This document shows positions 11,816 through 23,119 of a stretch of DNA of 64,000 bases, one piece after another; position 1 is the first letter of the stretch, and each line of letters opens with the position of its first letter. The position numbers and the translations under genes are program-made. Where the stretch lies: NCBI GenBank assembly GCA_029207755.1, contig JARCOQ010000016.1, positions 5,001 through 69,000 on the forward strand, read 5' to 3'. The notes beneath the pieces are model-generated. The model was not told the origin of the DNA and made no database searches. It saw only the letters and a list, made by a program, of their open reading frames with translations. The DNA comes from Chamaea fasciata. Taxonomy: Eukaryota > Chordata > Aves > Passeriformes > Sylviidae.

Positions 11816-12015
11816 CTGTCCCCTCATCAGTGTGACAGCTCTCACCTGGGGCTGCTCTGTCCCCTCAATCATCCTGTGACAGCTCTCACCTGGGGCTGCT
11901 CTGTCCCCTCATCAGTGTGACAGCTCTCACCTGGGGCTGCTCTGTCCCCTCATCAGTGTGACAGCTCTCACCTGGGGCTGCTCTGTCCCCTCAATCATCC
12001 TGTGACAGCTCTCAC
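11816..12015. repeat. 42-bp minisatellite, four copies
   Basis: Tandem copies of a unit containing CTCTCACCTGGGGCTGCTCT then GTCCCCTCA and either TCAGTGTGACAG or ATCATCCTGTGACAG. Four copies here against five in the duplicate block. On the minus strand each unit carries CCCAG followed by GTGAGAG, a good match to a splice donor. Confidence 0.85.
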
Positions 12016-12540
12016 CTGCAGCTGCTGCCAGTCCCTGCTGCTCATTTCCTGGACATTGCACTGTGTGTACTGACACGCTGGGGCACCGGGCTTTCCTTGC
12101 TGTGAATAAGGATCCCTCTTCTCCTGCACGTGCCCAAGGCTGAAACTGGGATTCCACCTCCTAAATTCCGTTTGTGTGAGGTTCACAATTCCTAAGGAAA
12201 TTTCCCAGCAATCGTTACCCTTCATTTACATTTTCTCCTTTGGAATCATCACTACCTTGTCTTTCTGTGCAAGGGTTCCAAACGTTCATTGGGAGTTCAG
12301 TAGCCGGGTTGGCTTGTTTATAACTTAGCTGACAATCCCAGGCTCAATCCAAACACCCAGAGATACAGGGAAATATGGAGACAGTTTATAAATACTGCCC
12401 ACCTCTGACCCTGGATTCTTCATCGCACATCCTCGGAGCAGATTTACTCCATCCTTTCATCCCAGCAGCACCCCTCCAGCACCACTCTCACTTCTCACAC
12501 ATGTTTCTTCCCACAAACCAAACAGAAATCTACTACAGGG

Positions 12541-13350
12541 CGAGGCGGGGAGGGGCGAGGCCGGTCTCGGGGCAGAGCCCTCGTGCCCTCAGGGCGGGCC
12601 GGGGGGACCGGAGCAGAGCCCGGGCCGGGTTGGAGCCGGAGCCGGTCTGAGGGCGGAGGCCCCGGGCCCTCAGCGCGGGCCGGGGGGCGGGGGCGGTTCC
12701 CGGGGCCCGCTGTCCAATCAGCACTGCCGATGCCTCAGCGAGCCCGCCAATCGCGGGGATTCAAAAGGGTGGCGGAAGTAGCTGCTGCTCTATGGGCTCG
12801 GTGTGGAACGCCCCGGTGGGGTCCCGGCGCCGTGCACTTGGGACCCGCCCCGCGCCCCTGAAGCCGCGCCCCCGGTACTGCCAGGCCCCGGCTGCCTCCG
12901 GGCCCCGCCTCACAGAGCCCCGGCTCCGCCCCGAGCCCGCCCCGGCTCCGCCTCGGCTCCGCCCCGAGCCCGCCCCGGCGCCCCGCGCTGCCCGGGATGG
13001 GGGCGGGACCATCGCCCGCGGCCCCGCCCCGCCCCTCGCAGCTGAGCCGAGCCGAGGTTGCTCGCGGCCCTGCGCGGAGCCAGGCGGGGCCGGGAATGGG
13101 ACCGGCCGTTCTGGTTCGGGTCCTGTCAGTGTCGGCTGCGGCTCCCGAGCGGTGCGGCCTCCGCCGGCGGCCGGGCTGTGGGTCTCGGGGCCGGAGGACC
13201 AGGGTGGCGTTGCGATCGGGATCGGGACCGGGATCACTGCGGGCGGCAGGAGCCGCTCCTGCTCCGCCTGCAGCCGGAGCTGCGCTGGGGTCCTGGCGGA
13301 GCTCTGGGCACGGGAGGACGGCGGCGGCGATTTCCTCTGATAACCTCTGA
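12541..13350. promoter_or_regulatory. CpG island with CCAAT and GC boxes, probable promoter
   Basis: Very GC- and CpG-rich. CCAAT boxes lie at about 12714-12718 and 12747-12751, a GGCGGAAG ETS-like motif near 12771, and GC boxes such as CCCCGCCCCGCCCC near 13024. A short tandem of CCCCGAGCCCGCCCCGGCTC-type units occupies about 12915-12985. Such features are typical of TATA-less housekeeping promoters. No credible coding exon follows on either strand, so direction and product are unknown. It sits between the duplicated block and the GC-rich tandem units. Confidence 0.55.
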
Positions 13351-15969
13351 TATCGGCCCCCCCACAGCATCATTGATCCTCACCCGAGTGTCACTGACCC
13401 CCCTCAATGTCATTGATGCCCCCCCAATATTCCATTGATCTTCCCTCAGCGTCGCTGACTCCCCCCAAAATTCCATTGATCCCCCCCACTTGATCCCGCC
13501 CTTTTTCTCCCCTCACGTTTCCCGCCCTTTTTCGTGGGGAACGATCCCTGAGGGGTCCTGTGGAGGGATTCTGGAGGTCCGAGGGGTGAATTTGGGGTTT
13601 GGAGGGAGGTTTTGGGGGGTCCCAGGGATGGATTTGGGGGTCCCGGGGTGGATCTGGGGTCCTGGGGAGGTTTTGGGGGGTCCCAGGGGTGGATTTGGGG
13701 TTCATGGGGAGGGGTTTGGGGGTTTTATGGCGCCTCAGGGGTGAATTTGGGGTCCGGGGAGAGGTTTTGGGGGTTTTTTGGGGTCCCAGGGGTGAATTTG
13801 GGGTCTGGGGAGGGGTTTTTGGGGGTCCCTCGCCTGCAGGGCGTCGCGGGGGTGGCAGGGGGAGGGGGCAGCGGGGGGGGCCCAGCCCACATCACCCCTT
13901 GGGCTTCAGGAGGGCGTCGATGAGACCGAAACAGCTCGGGGGGGGGGGTCAAAAACGGGGCGGGGGTCACGGGCTGGAACCCCCCAGTGCCCCCCAAACC
14001 ACCCCCAGGGCCCCCCCCGACCTCCAGGAGCCCCCAAAACCCTCCTCAGGTTCCTTTGATGCCTCAAATGGGCCGCCCAAACCTCCCGAAGATCCCCCAA
14101 AACCACCCAAAGCAGCCCCCAGGACTCCCCCCAGACCCCCCAAAACCCCCCAAACCCCTCCAGGACAACTCGGGACCCCCAGGACCCCCCCAAATCCGCC
14201 CCCCCGTCCCCCTGAGGCCTCGTTTGACCCGCTCCACGTTGCGGACAGGCAGCAGCTGATCAAGCCACAAGCACCAACACCTGCGGGACTGGGATGGACT
14301 GGGAGCACTGGGAGGGTGATCAGAGAGAACTGGGATGGACGGGGAGTGGACTGGGACGAACTGGCAGGCGTGTGGGGGTCCGTGGTGGGCACACGGTGCC
14401 TAACTGGTCTATACTGGGATGGGTCTAATGGCCCCAGGGGAGGGGGTGTGGCCACACTGGTCCAGACTGGGAGGGGTGTCACCATGGCGCCGGAGGCGGA
14501 GTCGAGGATTCGGGCGAGGCAGGGACACCTAGGGGACAGCCAGGGTACCCCCAGGGACACCTAGGGGACACCAGGGCACCCCTGGGTACACCTAGGGGAC
14601 AGCGAGGGTACCCCTGGGTACACCTAGGGGACAGCGAGGGCACTTTTGGGGACAGCCAGGGCCACCCCAGGGACAGCCAGGGCACCCCCAGGGACACCTA
14701 GGGGACAGCCAGGGCACCCCCAGGGACACCTAAGGGACAGCCAGGGCGCCCCCAGGGACGCTTAGGGGACAGTCAGGGCACCCCAGGGACAGCCAGGGAA
14801 CCCCCAGGGACACCTAGGGGACAGCCAGGGCACCCCAAGGACAGCCAAGGCACCCCCAGGGACACCTAGGGGACAGCCAGGGCACCCCAGGGACACCTAA
14901 AGGACAGCCAAGGCACCCCCAGGGACACCTAGGGGACAGCCAGGGAACCCCCAGGGACACCTAAGGGACAGCAGGGCACCCCAGGGACAGCCAGGGAACC
15001 CCCAGGGACACCTAAGGGACAGTCAGGGCACCCCAGGGACAGCCAGGGAACCCCCAGGGACACCTAGGGGACAGCCAGGGCACCCCAGGGACAGTCAGGG
15101 CACCCCCAGGGACACCCAGGGCACCCCATGGACACCTAGGGGACAGCCAGGGAACCTCCAGGGACACCTAAAGGACAGCCAAGGCACTCCCAGGGACACC
15201 TAGGGGACAGCCAGGGCACCCCCAGGGACACCTAGGGGACAGCCAGGGAACCCCCAGGGACACCTAAGGGACAGCCATGGCACCCCAGGGAGAGCCAGGG
15301 CCCCCACAGGGACACCTAGGGGACAGCCAGGGCACCCCAGGGACAGCCACGGGACAGCCAGGGCGCCCCCAGGGTCAGCCAGGGCACCCCCAGAGACACC
15401 TAGGGGACAGCAAGGGCACCCCTGGGGACACCTAGGGGACAGCCAAGGCACCCCCAGGGACACCTTCGGTACAGCCAAGGCACCTCAGGGACACATAGGG
15501 GACAGCCAGGGCACCCCCAGGGACAGCTAGGGGACAGCCAGGGCACTCCCAGGGACACCTAGGGGACAGCCAGGGCAACCCCAGGGACGCCTAGGGGACA
15601 GCCAGGGCACCCCACGGACAGCCAGGGAACCCCCAGGGACACCTAGGGGACAGCCAGGGCACCCCACGGACAGCCAGGGAACCCCCAGGGACACCTAGGG
15701 GACAGCCAGGGCACCCCTGGGGACACCTAGGGGACAGGGAGGGCAGTTTCGGGGACAGCCAGGACACCCCCAGGGACAGCCAGGAGACAGCTGGGGCCCC
15801 CCCAGGGACACATACGGGACAGCCAGGGCACACCAGGTACGGACAGGGCACCCCCAGGGACACCTAGGGGACAGCCAGGGCCCCCCCAGGAACAGCCAGG
15901 GGACCCCCAGGGACACTTAGGGGACAGCCAGGGCCCCCAAGGGACACCTAGGGGACAGCCAGGGCACCC
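13351..15969. repeat. GC-rich compound tandem unit 1
   Basis: Ordered segments: C-rich ATTGATCCCCCC-type repeats (about 13370-13500); G-rich GTGAATTTGGGG-type repeats (about 13570-13830); C-rich CCCCCAAAACC-type sequence (about 13978-14215); ACTGGGATGGACTGGGAG-type repeats (about 14283-14480); then a 32-bp minisatellite. Long open frames run across the unit on both strands (for example 13599-14564 plus and 13967-14560 minus), but they are W/G/P-rich, overlap each other antiparallel and start at non-ATG codons. I do not call them genes. Confidence 0.8.
14521..15965. repeat. 32-bp minisatellite array, unit 1
   Basis: About 1.44 kb of tandem 32-bp units (GGGGACAGCCAGGGCACCCC then CAGGGACACCTA), interleaved with shorter CAGGGACAGCCAGGGAACCC variants. 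Many units contain the palindrome CCTAGG. Homogeneous but with variant order, as in hypervariable avian minisatellites. Confidence 0.9.
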
Positions 15970-18221
15970 CCAGGGGTTGAAGGGGCCCCCCCGCTCCAAA
16001 CCCAGCACGGCTGCCTGCGTTGCGGCCCCCCAAAAACCCATGGCCGCCCCCCGAGCTGATATCGACCCCCCCACAGCATCACTGATCCCCACCCGAGTGT
16101 CACTGACCCCCCCAATGTCATTGATGCCCCCCCAATATTCCATTGATCTTCCCTCAGCGTCGCTGACTCCCCCCAAAATTCCATTGATCCCCCCCACTTG
16201 ATCCCGCCCTTTTTCTCCCCTCACGTTTCCCGCCCTTTTTCTCCCCTCACGTTTCCCGCCCTTTTTCGTGGGGAACGACCCCTGAGGGGTCCTGTGGAGG
16301 GATTCTGGAGGTCCGAGGGGTGAATTTGGGGTTTGGAGGGAGGTTTTGGGGGGTCCCAGGGATGGATTTTGGGGTTTTTGGGGGTCCAAGGGATGGATTC
16401 GGGGGTCCCGGGGTGGATCTGGGGTCCTGGGGAGGTTTTGGGGGGTCCCAGGGGTGGATTTGGGGTTCATGGGGAGGGGTTTGGGGGTTTTATGGCGCCT
16501 CAGGGGTGAATTTGGGGTCCGGGGAGAGGTTTTGGGGGTTTTTTGGGGTCCCAGGGGTGAATTTGGGGTCTGGGGAGGGGTTTTTGGGAGTCCCTCGCCT
16601 GCAGGGCGTCGCGGGGGTGGCAGGGGAGGGGGCAGCGGGGGGGGCCCAGCCCACACCCCCCCTTGGGCTTCAGGAGGGCGTCGATGAGACCGAAACAGCT
16701 CGGGGGGGGGGGGTCAAAAACGGGGGGGGGGGTCACGGGCTGGAACCCCCCAGTGCCCCCCAAACCACCCCCAGGGCCCCCCCCGACCTCCAGGAGCCCC
16801 CAAAACCCTCCTCAGGTTCCTTTGATGCCTCAAATGGGCTGCCCAAACCTCCCGAAGATCCCCCAAAACCACCCAAAGCAGCCCCCAGGACTCCCCCCAG
16901 ACCCCCCAAAACCCCCCAAACCCCTCCAGGACAACTCGGGACCCCCAGGACCCCCCCAAATCCGCCCCCCCCTCCCCCTGAGGCTTCATTTGACCCGCTC
17001 CACGTTGCGGACAGGCAGCAGCTGCTCAAGTCACAAGCACCAACACCTGCGGGACTGGGATGGACTGGGAGCACTGGGAGGGTGATCAGAGAGAACTGGG
17101 ATGGACGGGGAGTGGACTGGGATGAACTGGCAGGCGTGTGGGGGTCCGTGGTGGGCACACGGTGCCTAACTGGTCTATACTGGGATGGGTCTAATGGCCC
17201 CAGGGGAGGGGGTGTGGCCACACTGGTCCAGACTGGGAGGGGTGTCACCATGGCGCCGGAGGCGGAGTCGAGGATTCGGGCGAGGCAGGGACACCTAGGG
17301 GACAGCCAGGGTACCCCCAGGGACACCTAGGGGACACCAGGGCACCCCCAGGGACACCTAGGGGACAGCGAGGGTACCCCTGGGTACACCTAGGGGACAG
17401 CGAGGGCACTTTTGGGGACAGCCAGGGCCACCCCAGGGACAGCCAGGGCACCCCCAGGGACACCTAGGGGACAGCCAGGGCACTCCCAGGGACACCTAGG
17501 GGACAGCCAGGGCACCCCCAGGGACACCTAAGGGACAGCCAGGGCGCCCCCAGGGACGCCTTGGGGACAGCCAGGGCACCCCCAGGGACACCTAGGGGAC
17601 AGCCAGGGAACCCCCAGGGACACCTAAGGGACAGCCAGGGCACCCCCAGGGACGCTTAGGGGACAGTCAGGGCACCCCAGGGACAGCCAGGGAACCCCCA
17701 GGGACGCCTAGGGGACAGCCAGGGCACCCCAGGGACAGCCAGGGAACCCCCAGGGATATCTAGGAGACAGCCAAGGCACCCCCAGGGACACCTAGGGGAC
17801 AGTCAGGGCACCCCAGGGACAGCCAGGGAACCCCCAGGGACACCTAGGGGACAGTCAGGGCACCCCAGGGACAGCCAGGGAACCCCCAGGGACACCTAGG
17901 GGACAGCCAGGGCACCCCAGGGACAGCCACGGGACAGCCAGGGCGCCCCCAGGGTCAGCCAGGGCACCCCCAGGGAAACCTAGGGGACAGCCCGGGGACC
18001 CCAAGGTGCACCTAGGGGACGGCAAGGGCACCGCAGAGACAGCCAGGGCACCCCAAGGGACAGCTAGGGGACAGCCAGGGACACCTAGGGGACAGCCAGG
18101 GCACTCCCAGGGACACCTAGGGAACAGCCAGGGCAACCCCAGGGACAGCCAGGGCCCCCAAGGGACACCTAGGGGACAGCCAGGGCACCCAAGGGACACC
18201 TAGGGGACAGCCAGGGCACCC
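15970..18221. repeat. GC-rich compound tandem unit 2
   Basis: Same order of segments as unit 1, beginning with GGTTGAAGGGGCCCCCCCGC and an extra ~80 bp that unit 1 lacks. It has a duplicated CTCCCCTCACGTTTCCCGCC motif near 16215-16260. Its period to unit 3 is 2252 bp. It is very similar to unit 3, more than either is to unit 1. Confidence 0.85.
17286..18215. repeat. 32-bp minisatellite array, unit 2
   Basis: About 930 bp of the same 32-bp family as 14521-15965, shorter and with a different variant order. Confidence 0.9.
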
Positions 18222-20380
18222 CCAGGGGTTGAAGGGGCCCCCCCGCTCCAAACCCAGCACGGCTGCCTGCGTTGCGGCCCCCCAAAAACCCATGGCCGCC
18301 CCCCGAGCTGATATCGACCCCCCCACAGCATCATTGATCCCCACCCGAGTGTCACTGACCCCCCCAATGTCATTGATGCCCCCCCAATATTCCATTGATC
18401 TTCCCTCAGCGTCGCTGACTCCCCCCAAAATTCCATTGATCCCCCCCACTTGATCCCGCCCTTTTTCTCCCCTCACGTTTCCCGCCCTTTTTCTCCCCTC
18501 ACGTTTCCCGCCCTTTTTCGTGGGGAACGACCCCTGAGGGGTCCTGTGGAGGGATTCTGGAGGTCCGAGGGGTGAATTTGGGGTTTGGAGGGAGGTTTTG
18601 GGGGGTCCCAGGGATGGATTTTGGGGTTTTTGGGGGTCCAAGGGATGGATTCGGGGGTCCCGGGGTGGATCTGGGGTCCTGGGGAGGTTTTGGGGGGTCC
18701 CAGGGGTGGATTTGGGGTTCATGGGGAGGGGTTTGGGGGTTTTATGGCGCCTCAGGGGTGAATTTGGGGTCCGGGGAGAGGTTTTGGGGGTTTTTTGGGG
18801 TCCCAGGGGTGAATTTGGGGTCTGGGGAGGGGTTTTTGGGAGTCCCTCGCCTGCAGGGCGTCACGGGGGTGGCAGGGGGAGGGGGCAGCGGGGGGGGGCC
18901 CAGCCCACACCCCCCCTTGGGCTTCAGGAGGGCGTCGATGAGACCGAAACAGCTCGGGGGGGGGGGTCAAAAACGGGGGGGGGGTCACGGGCTGGAACCC
19001 CCCAGTGCCCCCCAAACCACCCCCAGGGCCCCCCCCGACCTCCAGGAGCCCCCAAAACCCTCCTCAGGTTCCTTTGATGCCTCAAATGGGCTGCCCAAAC
19101 CTCCCGAAGATCCCCCAAAACCACCCAAAGCAGCCCCCAGGACTCCCCCCAGACCCCCCAAAACCCCCCAAACCCCTCCAGGACAACTCGGGACCCCCAG
19201 GACCCCCCCAAATCCGCCCCCCCCTCCCCCTGAGGCCTCATTTGACCCGCTCCACGTTGCGGACAGGCAGCAGCTGCTCAAGCCACAAGCACCAACACCT
19301 GCGGGACTGGGATGGACTGGGAGCACTGGGAGGGTGATCAGAGAGTACTGGGATGGACGGGGAGTGGACTGGGATGAACTGGCAGGCGTGTGGGGGTCCA
19401 TGGTGGGCACACGGTGCCTAACTGGTCTGTACTGGGATGGGTCTAATGGCCCCAGGGGAGGGGGTGTGGCCACACTGGTCCAGACTGGGAGGGGTGTCAC
19501 CATGACGCCGGAGGCGGAGTCGAGGATTCGGGCGAGGCAGGGACACCTAGGGGACAGCCAGGGCACCCCCAGGGACACCTAGGGGACACCAGGGCACCCC
19601 TGGGTACACCTAGGGGACAGCGAGGGTACCCCTGGGTACACCTAGGGGACAGCGAGGGCACTTTTGGGGACAGCCAGGGCACCCCAGGGACAGCCAGGGA
19701 GCCCCCAGGGACACCTAGGGGACAGCCAGGGCACCCCAGGGACAGCCAGGGCACCCCCAGGGACACCTAGGGGACAGCCAGGGCACCCCAGGGACAGTCA
19801 CGGCACCCCCGGGGACACCCAGGGCACCCCAGGGACAGCCACGGGACAGCCAGGGAACCTCCAGGGACACCTAAAGGACAGCCAAGGCACCCCCAGGGAC
19901 ACCTAGGGGACAGCCAGGGCCCCCCCAGGAACAACCAGGGGACCCCCAGGGACACCTAGGGGACAGCCAGGGCACCCCCAGGGACAGCCAGGGGACCCCC
20001 AGGGACACCTTCGGGACAGCCTGGGCACTCCAGGGACACCTAGGGGACAGCCATGGAACTCCCAGGGACACCTAGGGGACAGCCAGGGAACCCCAGGGAG
20101 AGCCAGGGCACTCCCACGGACACCTAGGGGACAGCCAGGGCACCCCAGGGACACATAGGGGACAGCCCCGGGACCCCAAGGTGCACCTAGGGGACGGCAA
20201 GGGCACCGCAGAGACAGCCAGGGCACCCCAAGGGACAGATAGGGGAGAGCCAGCGTACCCCCAGGGACACTTAAGGGACAGCCAAGGCACCCCCAGGGAC
20301 ACCTAGGGGACAGCCATGGCGCCCAGGGACAGCCAGGGCACCCCCAGGGACACCGAGGGGACAGCCAGGGCACCCAGAGC
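18222..20380. repeat. GC-rich compound tandem unit 3
   Basis: Same order of segments as unit 2 and nearly identical through about 19540, with length differences in G and C homopolymers. Ends with a shorter minisatellite at about 19540-20375, then leaves the array. Confidence 0.85.
19538..20375. repeat. 32-bp minisatellite array, unit 3
   Basis: About 840 bp of the same family. It shares with the unit 2 array a distinctive variant block (CCCGGGACCCCAAGGTGCACC at about 17993 and 20165), showing exchange between arrays. Confidence 0.9.
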
Positions 20381-21201
20381 TCCAAGGGCTATCCAAGGGA
20401 TGCTCAAAACCCTTACCAACGATTGGCTTTAATAAAGCAACTCACACAAAGTCACCAACACGACGCGGACACAGCACCATTCTTTTGTTGGTCTGTAACG
20501 GCTGCAACAAAATACGCCCTCCTGGAAGCAGTTCAGCACTTACTGATCACTTCTTTGTTTTGGCACTTCCCAGCCAGGGCCTGCGGGGCCTCCTGCAGAT
20601 GCAGGTCTTCGCTGACAAGGCTCCACTTGTGCAGCAGCAGCAGGAGCAGGAGCAGCAGCAGGAGCAGCAGGAGCAGCAGCTCCCTGAAATTTTAGAAAAT
20701 ATTAGAAAAATACAGGCAAAAATCTCACCTCTGTCCTCCCCTAAGAACATCCCCAAGACATCATCCCAGTTTTTCCCAGCTAGAAGCTGCAAGGAATTCA
20801 GGCAGGGGAAATGACATCAGGGAACAGCTTTGTAAAGTCAAAGGCAGAAAGAGAAGATCCACCAGCAAAGGGCAGGAAAGGGGAAAGGTTTCTGAAAACA
20901 TTTCTGCAGTCTAATTAATAATTATTTCCGCTTCCCCAGCGAGAAGAACACAGACTCACAGCCATTCAGGCCTGACAGTCCCCTGCAGCCAGAGCTCAGC
21001 ACACATCCACAGAAGCAAGTCCAGCATCTGAAAGAAAAAAAAAAAAAACAAAAAACAAACACAACAATCAAACCAGTAGGAAAAGGTGATTTCTTTGGCT
21101 TCAAAGTTATTTCAAGTTCTTAAAGCCCAACACAGCTGCTAGGAGAAACAGAGTCAGGGCTCCTGGCAGACAGAGGGTGTTTTCCCCCCCAGGGGACTGC
21201 A
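20381..21201. other. Spacer between the GC-rich units and copy A'
   Basis: No recognised gene. Contains an AATAAA near 20430, a CAG/CAGGAG tract at about 20629-20688, and a poly(A) run near 21030-21050. A plus-strand frame of about 109 codons (20485-20814) begins at TTG and encodes a glutamine/glutamate run from the CAG tract; it may be chance or an exon remnant. The window cannot show whether this spacer also precedes copy A. Confidence 0.45.
20629..20688. repeat. CAG/CAGGAG trinucleotide-type tract
   Basis: Interrupted GCAGCAGCAGCAGGAG-type repeat about 60 bp long. In the plus-strand frame it reads as Q/E runs. No gene context supports coding. Confidence 0.75.
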
Positions 21202-22886
21202 GAGGAATTGTCTGGGACTTGGACTGTCCCTCGGGGTGACACCAGTTGCTGTGACTTCTATCATTCCATATGTTTGACTCCCAAAACTTCCCAGCCCAGG
21301 GGCTTGAGCTGACAGGGCAGCACAAAGATTGTTCTCTGTGTGGTGCCCAGATTTGGGGTTCACTGTCACCTTTGCTAGTTTAGATGAATTATACCCACGG
21401 CCCCGAATTCCCTGCTCAGTTCCCGCTGCAATAACCTCACAGTGCCTCACGGAGCACGGATATTCCCACGCAGAGCTGCTGCTTGAATGCCAGACGTGTC
21501 AGGAATCAGCAGAGCTTCCAAGGAAGCTCAGCAGGATGGGGACAGGATAGGTTTCTATTCCATAGATTTGGTTAATTCTAACCCTCATCCCCTGGGGGTC
21601 ACCTGTCAGATTTCCCTGGAATTCAGCCACCCCCCTGAGCTCGGGCTCCAGGTGATGTTTCAGAGCAGGAGAAGGCACTGGCCGGCCTGTGCTGAGGCAG
21701 CCCCTGTGCCCTCGGGAGGACACAGCTCCCTGCAGGAGCTCAGCTCCTTTCCGAGCCCCAGCAGTGGCCTCTGCAAGTGCCTTTCCCTCAGGCAAGGGAC
21801 GCCCATCCCTGCCTTCAGCACACCTCCAGTGGGACCCACCTGCAAAAGCTTTCCATCGCTTCTGCACTCCGGCCGGCTCCCTGGAAAAGTCCAGACTTCA
21901 TCCAAACGAAACTCCATCCCACTCAAACCTTTGATTTTGAGGCATCTCCGAGGGCCGTTGCTCTGGATTTAATTTCTGTGAGGGAGGAGCGCCTTGGCTT
22001 TAATGCTGCCGACGGGTGATGTCCTCAGGCTGAAAGGGAGGGGATTTGGGGTGGCCAGGACATCCCTGGCAACTGTGTGGGAGCTCCGGGAGGTGGGAAT
22101 TGCTGTCTGAGCCCCTCTGCAGACAGCCCGAGCTGCCGTTCCCAGGCAATGCCAGCTGTTCCCTGGGGAGCTCTTGGGCTGTGGGTGCCTCTGTCCGGGC
22201 TGCAGCATCTCCCCGTGCCCGGCGGGAGCAGCCCCTGGCCGAGGAGCCGCGGCAGCCCCGGGGCCGTGTCCGTGCCAGCCCCGAGCCCGGCCCCGGGCCC
22301 TGCGTTTGGCCGCCGCTGCCACGGGCGGGGCCCCGCAGGCACAGCTCCTCCCCTGCACATCATCCCAGGGCTGCTGGCCCCGCCGGGGCTGCCGGCCTCC
22401 TTCCTCCCTGCGCCTCCGGGCACCCGGGACACCTGCAGCAAACCCCGAGGGACACTGCAGGCGGCACGGGGGGGCACCGAGGCCTCCGGCCAGAAAAGCA
22501 GCCCCGGCCTCAGCAGCTGCCATCATTTTGGCCCGGCAACACTCACCTGCAGGAAACGCCCCTGTGCGGGTGGGACCGGCCCTGCCTCTCTGCAGAGCTT
22601 TGGCCGTGGAAGAAGGGAAGCCTCAGGACTTGTCCTGCTCCTTTCCGCCCGGAAAGAGACTTTGTGTGAGTACTTTTACGGCAGCTGTTGGGTAAATCCT
22701 GGAAAGGACAGGAAATCAGCGTCACTGGAAGAGCTTTGTGCTGTCGTGAGCTGCCAGCCACTTCTGCCCTCGAGCCATTCCAGGGGCTGGTGTGTGAAGC
22801 AGCTTTGGCAGAGAAGGCGGCACTGCACTTACCTTAGTGGGGCCAAGCGTTGCCATCCTATGGAGGTCCATCCCCATAATGCAGAG

Positions 22887-23009
22887 ATTGGTTCAGCTGC
22901 TTGGAGCAGAGTCCGGGTAATGCCAAGGTGCTGAGTTCGATTCTCAAACGGTCCGTCCGCTTGAGAGTCAGATTTTAGGATCCCTCTCAGCCTCAGTATA
23001 TCCTGTGAC
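22887..23009 (+). mobile_element. tRNA-Ile-derived SINE, duplicate copy
   Basis: Same element as at 1686-1808, shifted by 21201 and nearly identical, including both the tRNA-like head and the CR1-like tail. Its presence at the same place in both blocks shows that insertion preceded the segmental duplication. Confidence 0.6.
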
Positions 23010-23119
23010 CTGGAAATAAGAGGAAAATTCTCGGCTGAGTTTTAATAAAACAGCTTTTGCCATTGCAGGGTGTGAGCTGCACTCGGCGATTTTCGGCCGC
23101 GACGAGCCCCACGAGCCTT

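Larger units (their letters stand above)
1..12540. repeat. Segmental duplication, copy A (left copy)
   Basis: The sequence starting at base 1 recurs from 21202 onward at a constant offset of 21201, with only scattered substitutions. The offset changes only at internal tandem arrays. It is about 21896 after the 347-bp promoter array, about 21848-21852 after the 73-bp array, and about 32890-32932 after the 3.18-kb array. The left edge is unknown because the window begins inside the block. Similarity is high to about 12390 and clearly weaker from 12390 to 12540. No conserved protein-coding gene is recognised inside; the open frames are short or start at GTG/TTG. Confidence 0.93.

Noticed and set aside
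14521..15965. Regular repeats that might suggest a CRISPR array
   Set aside because: The 32-bp units are contiguous with no unique spacers, and the genome is vertebrate. This is a minisatellite.
16320..17330. 336-codon plus-strand frame rich in G/W then P, also at 18572-19582
   Set aside because: Composed of translated simple repeats, with antiparallel frames of similar length on the other strand, a GTG start, and frame changes between units caused by G and C run-length differences.
20485..20814. 109-codon frame with glutamine/glutamate run
   Set aside because: TTG start and the run derives from a CAG/CAGGAG tract. No supporting exon structure on either side.
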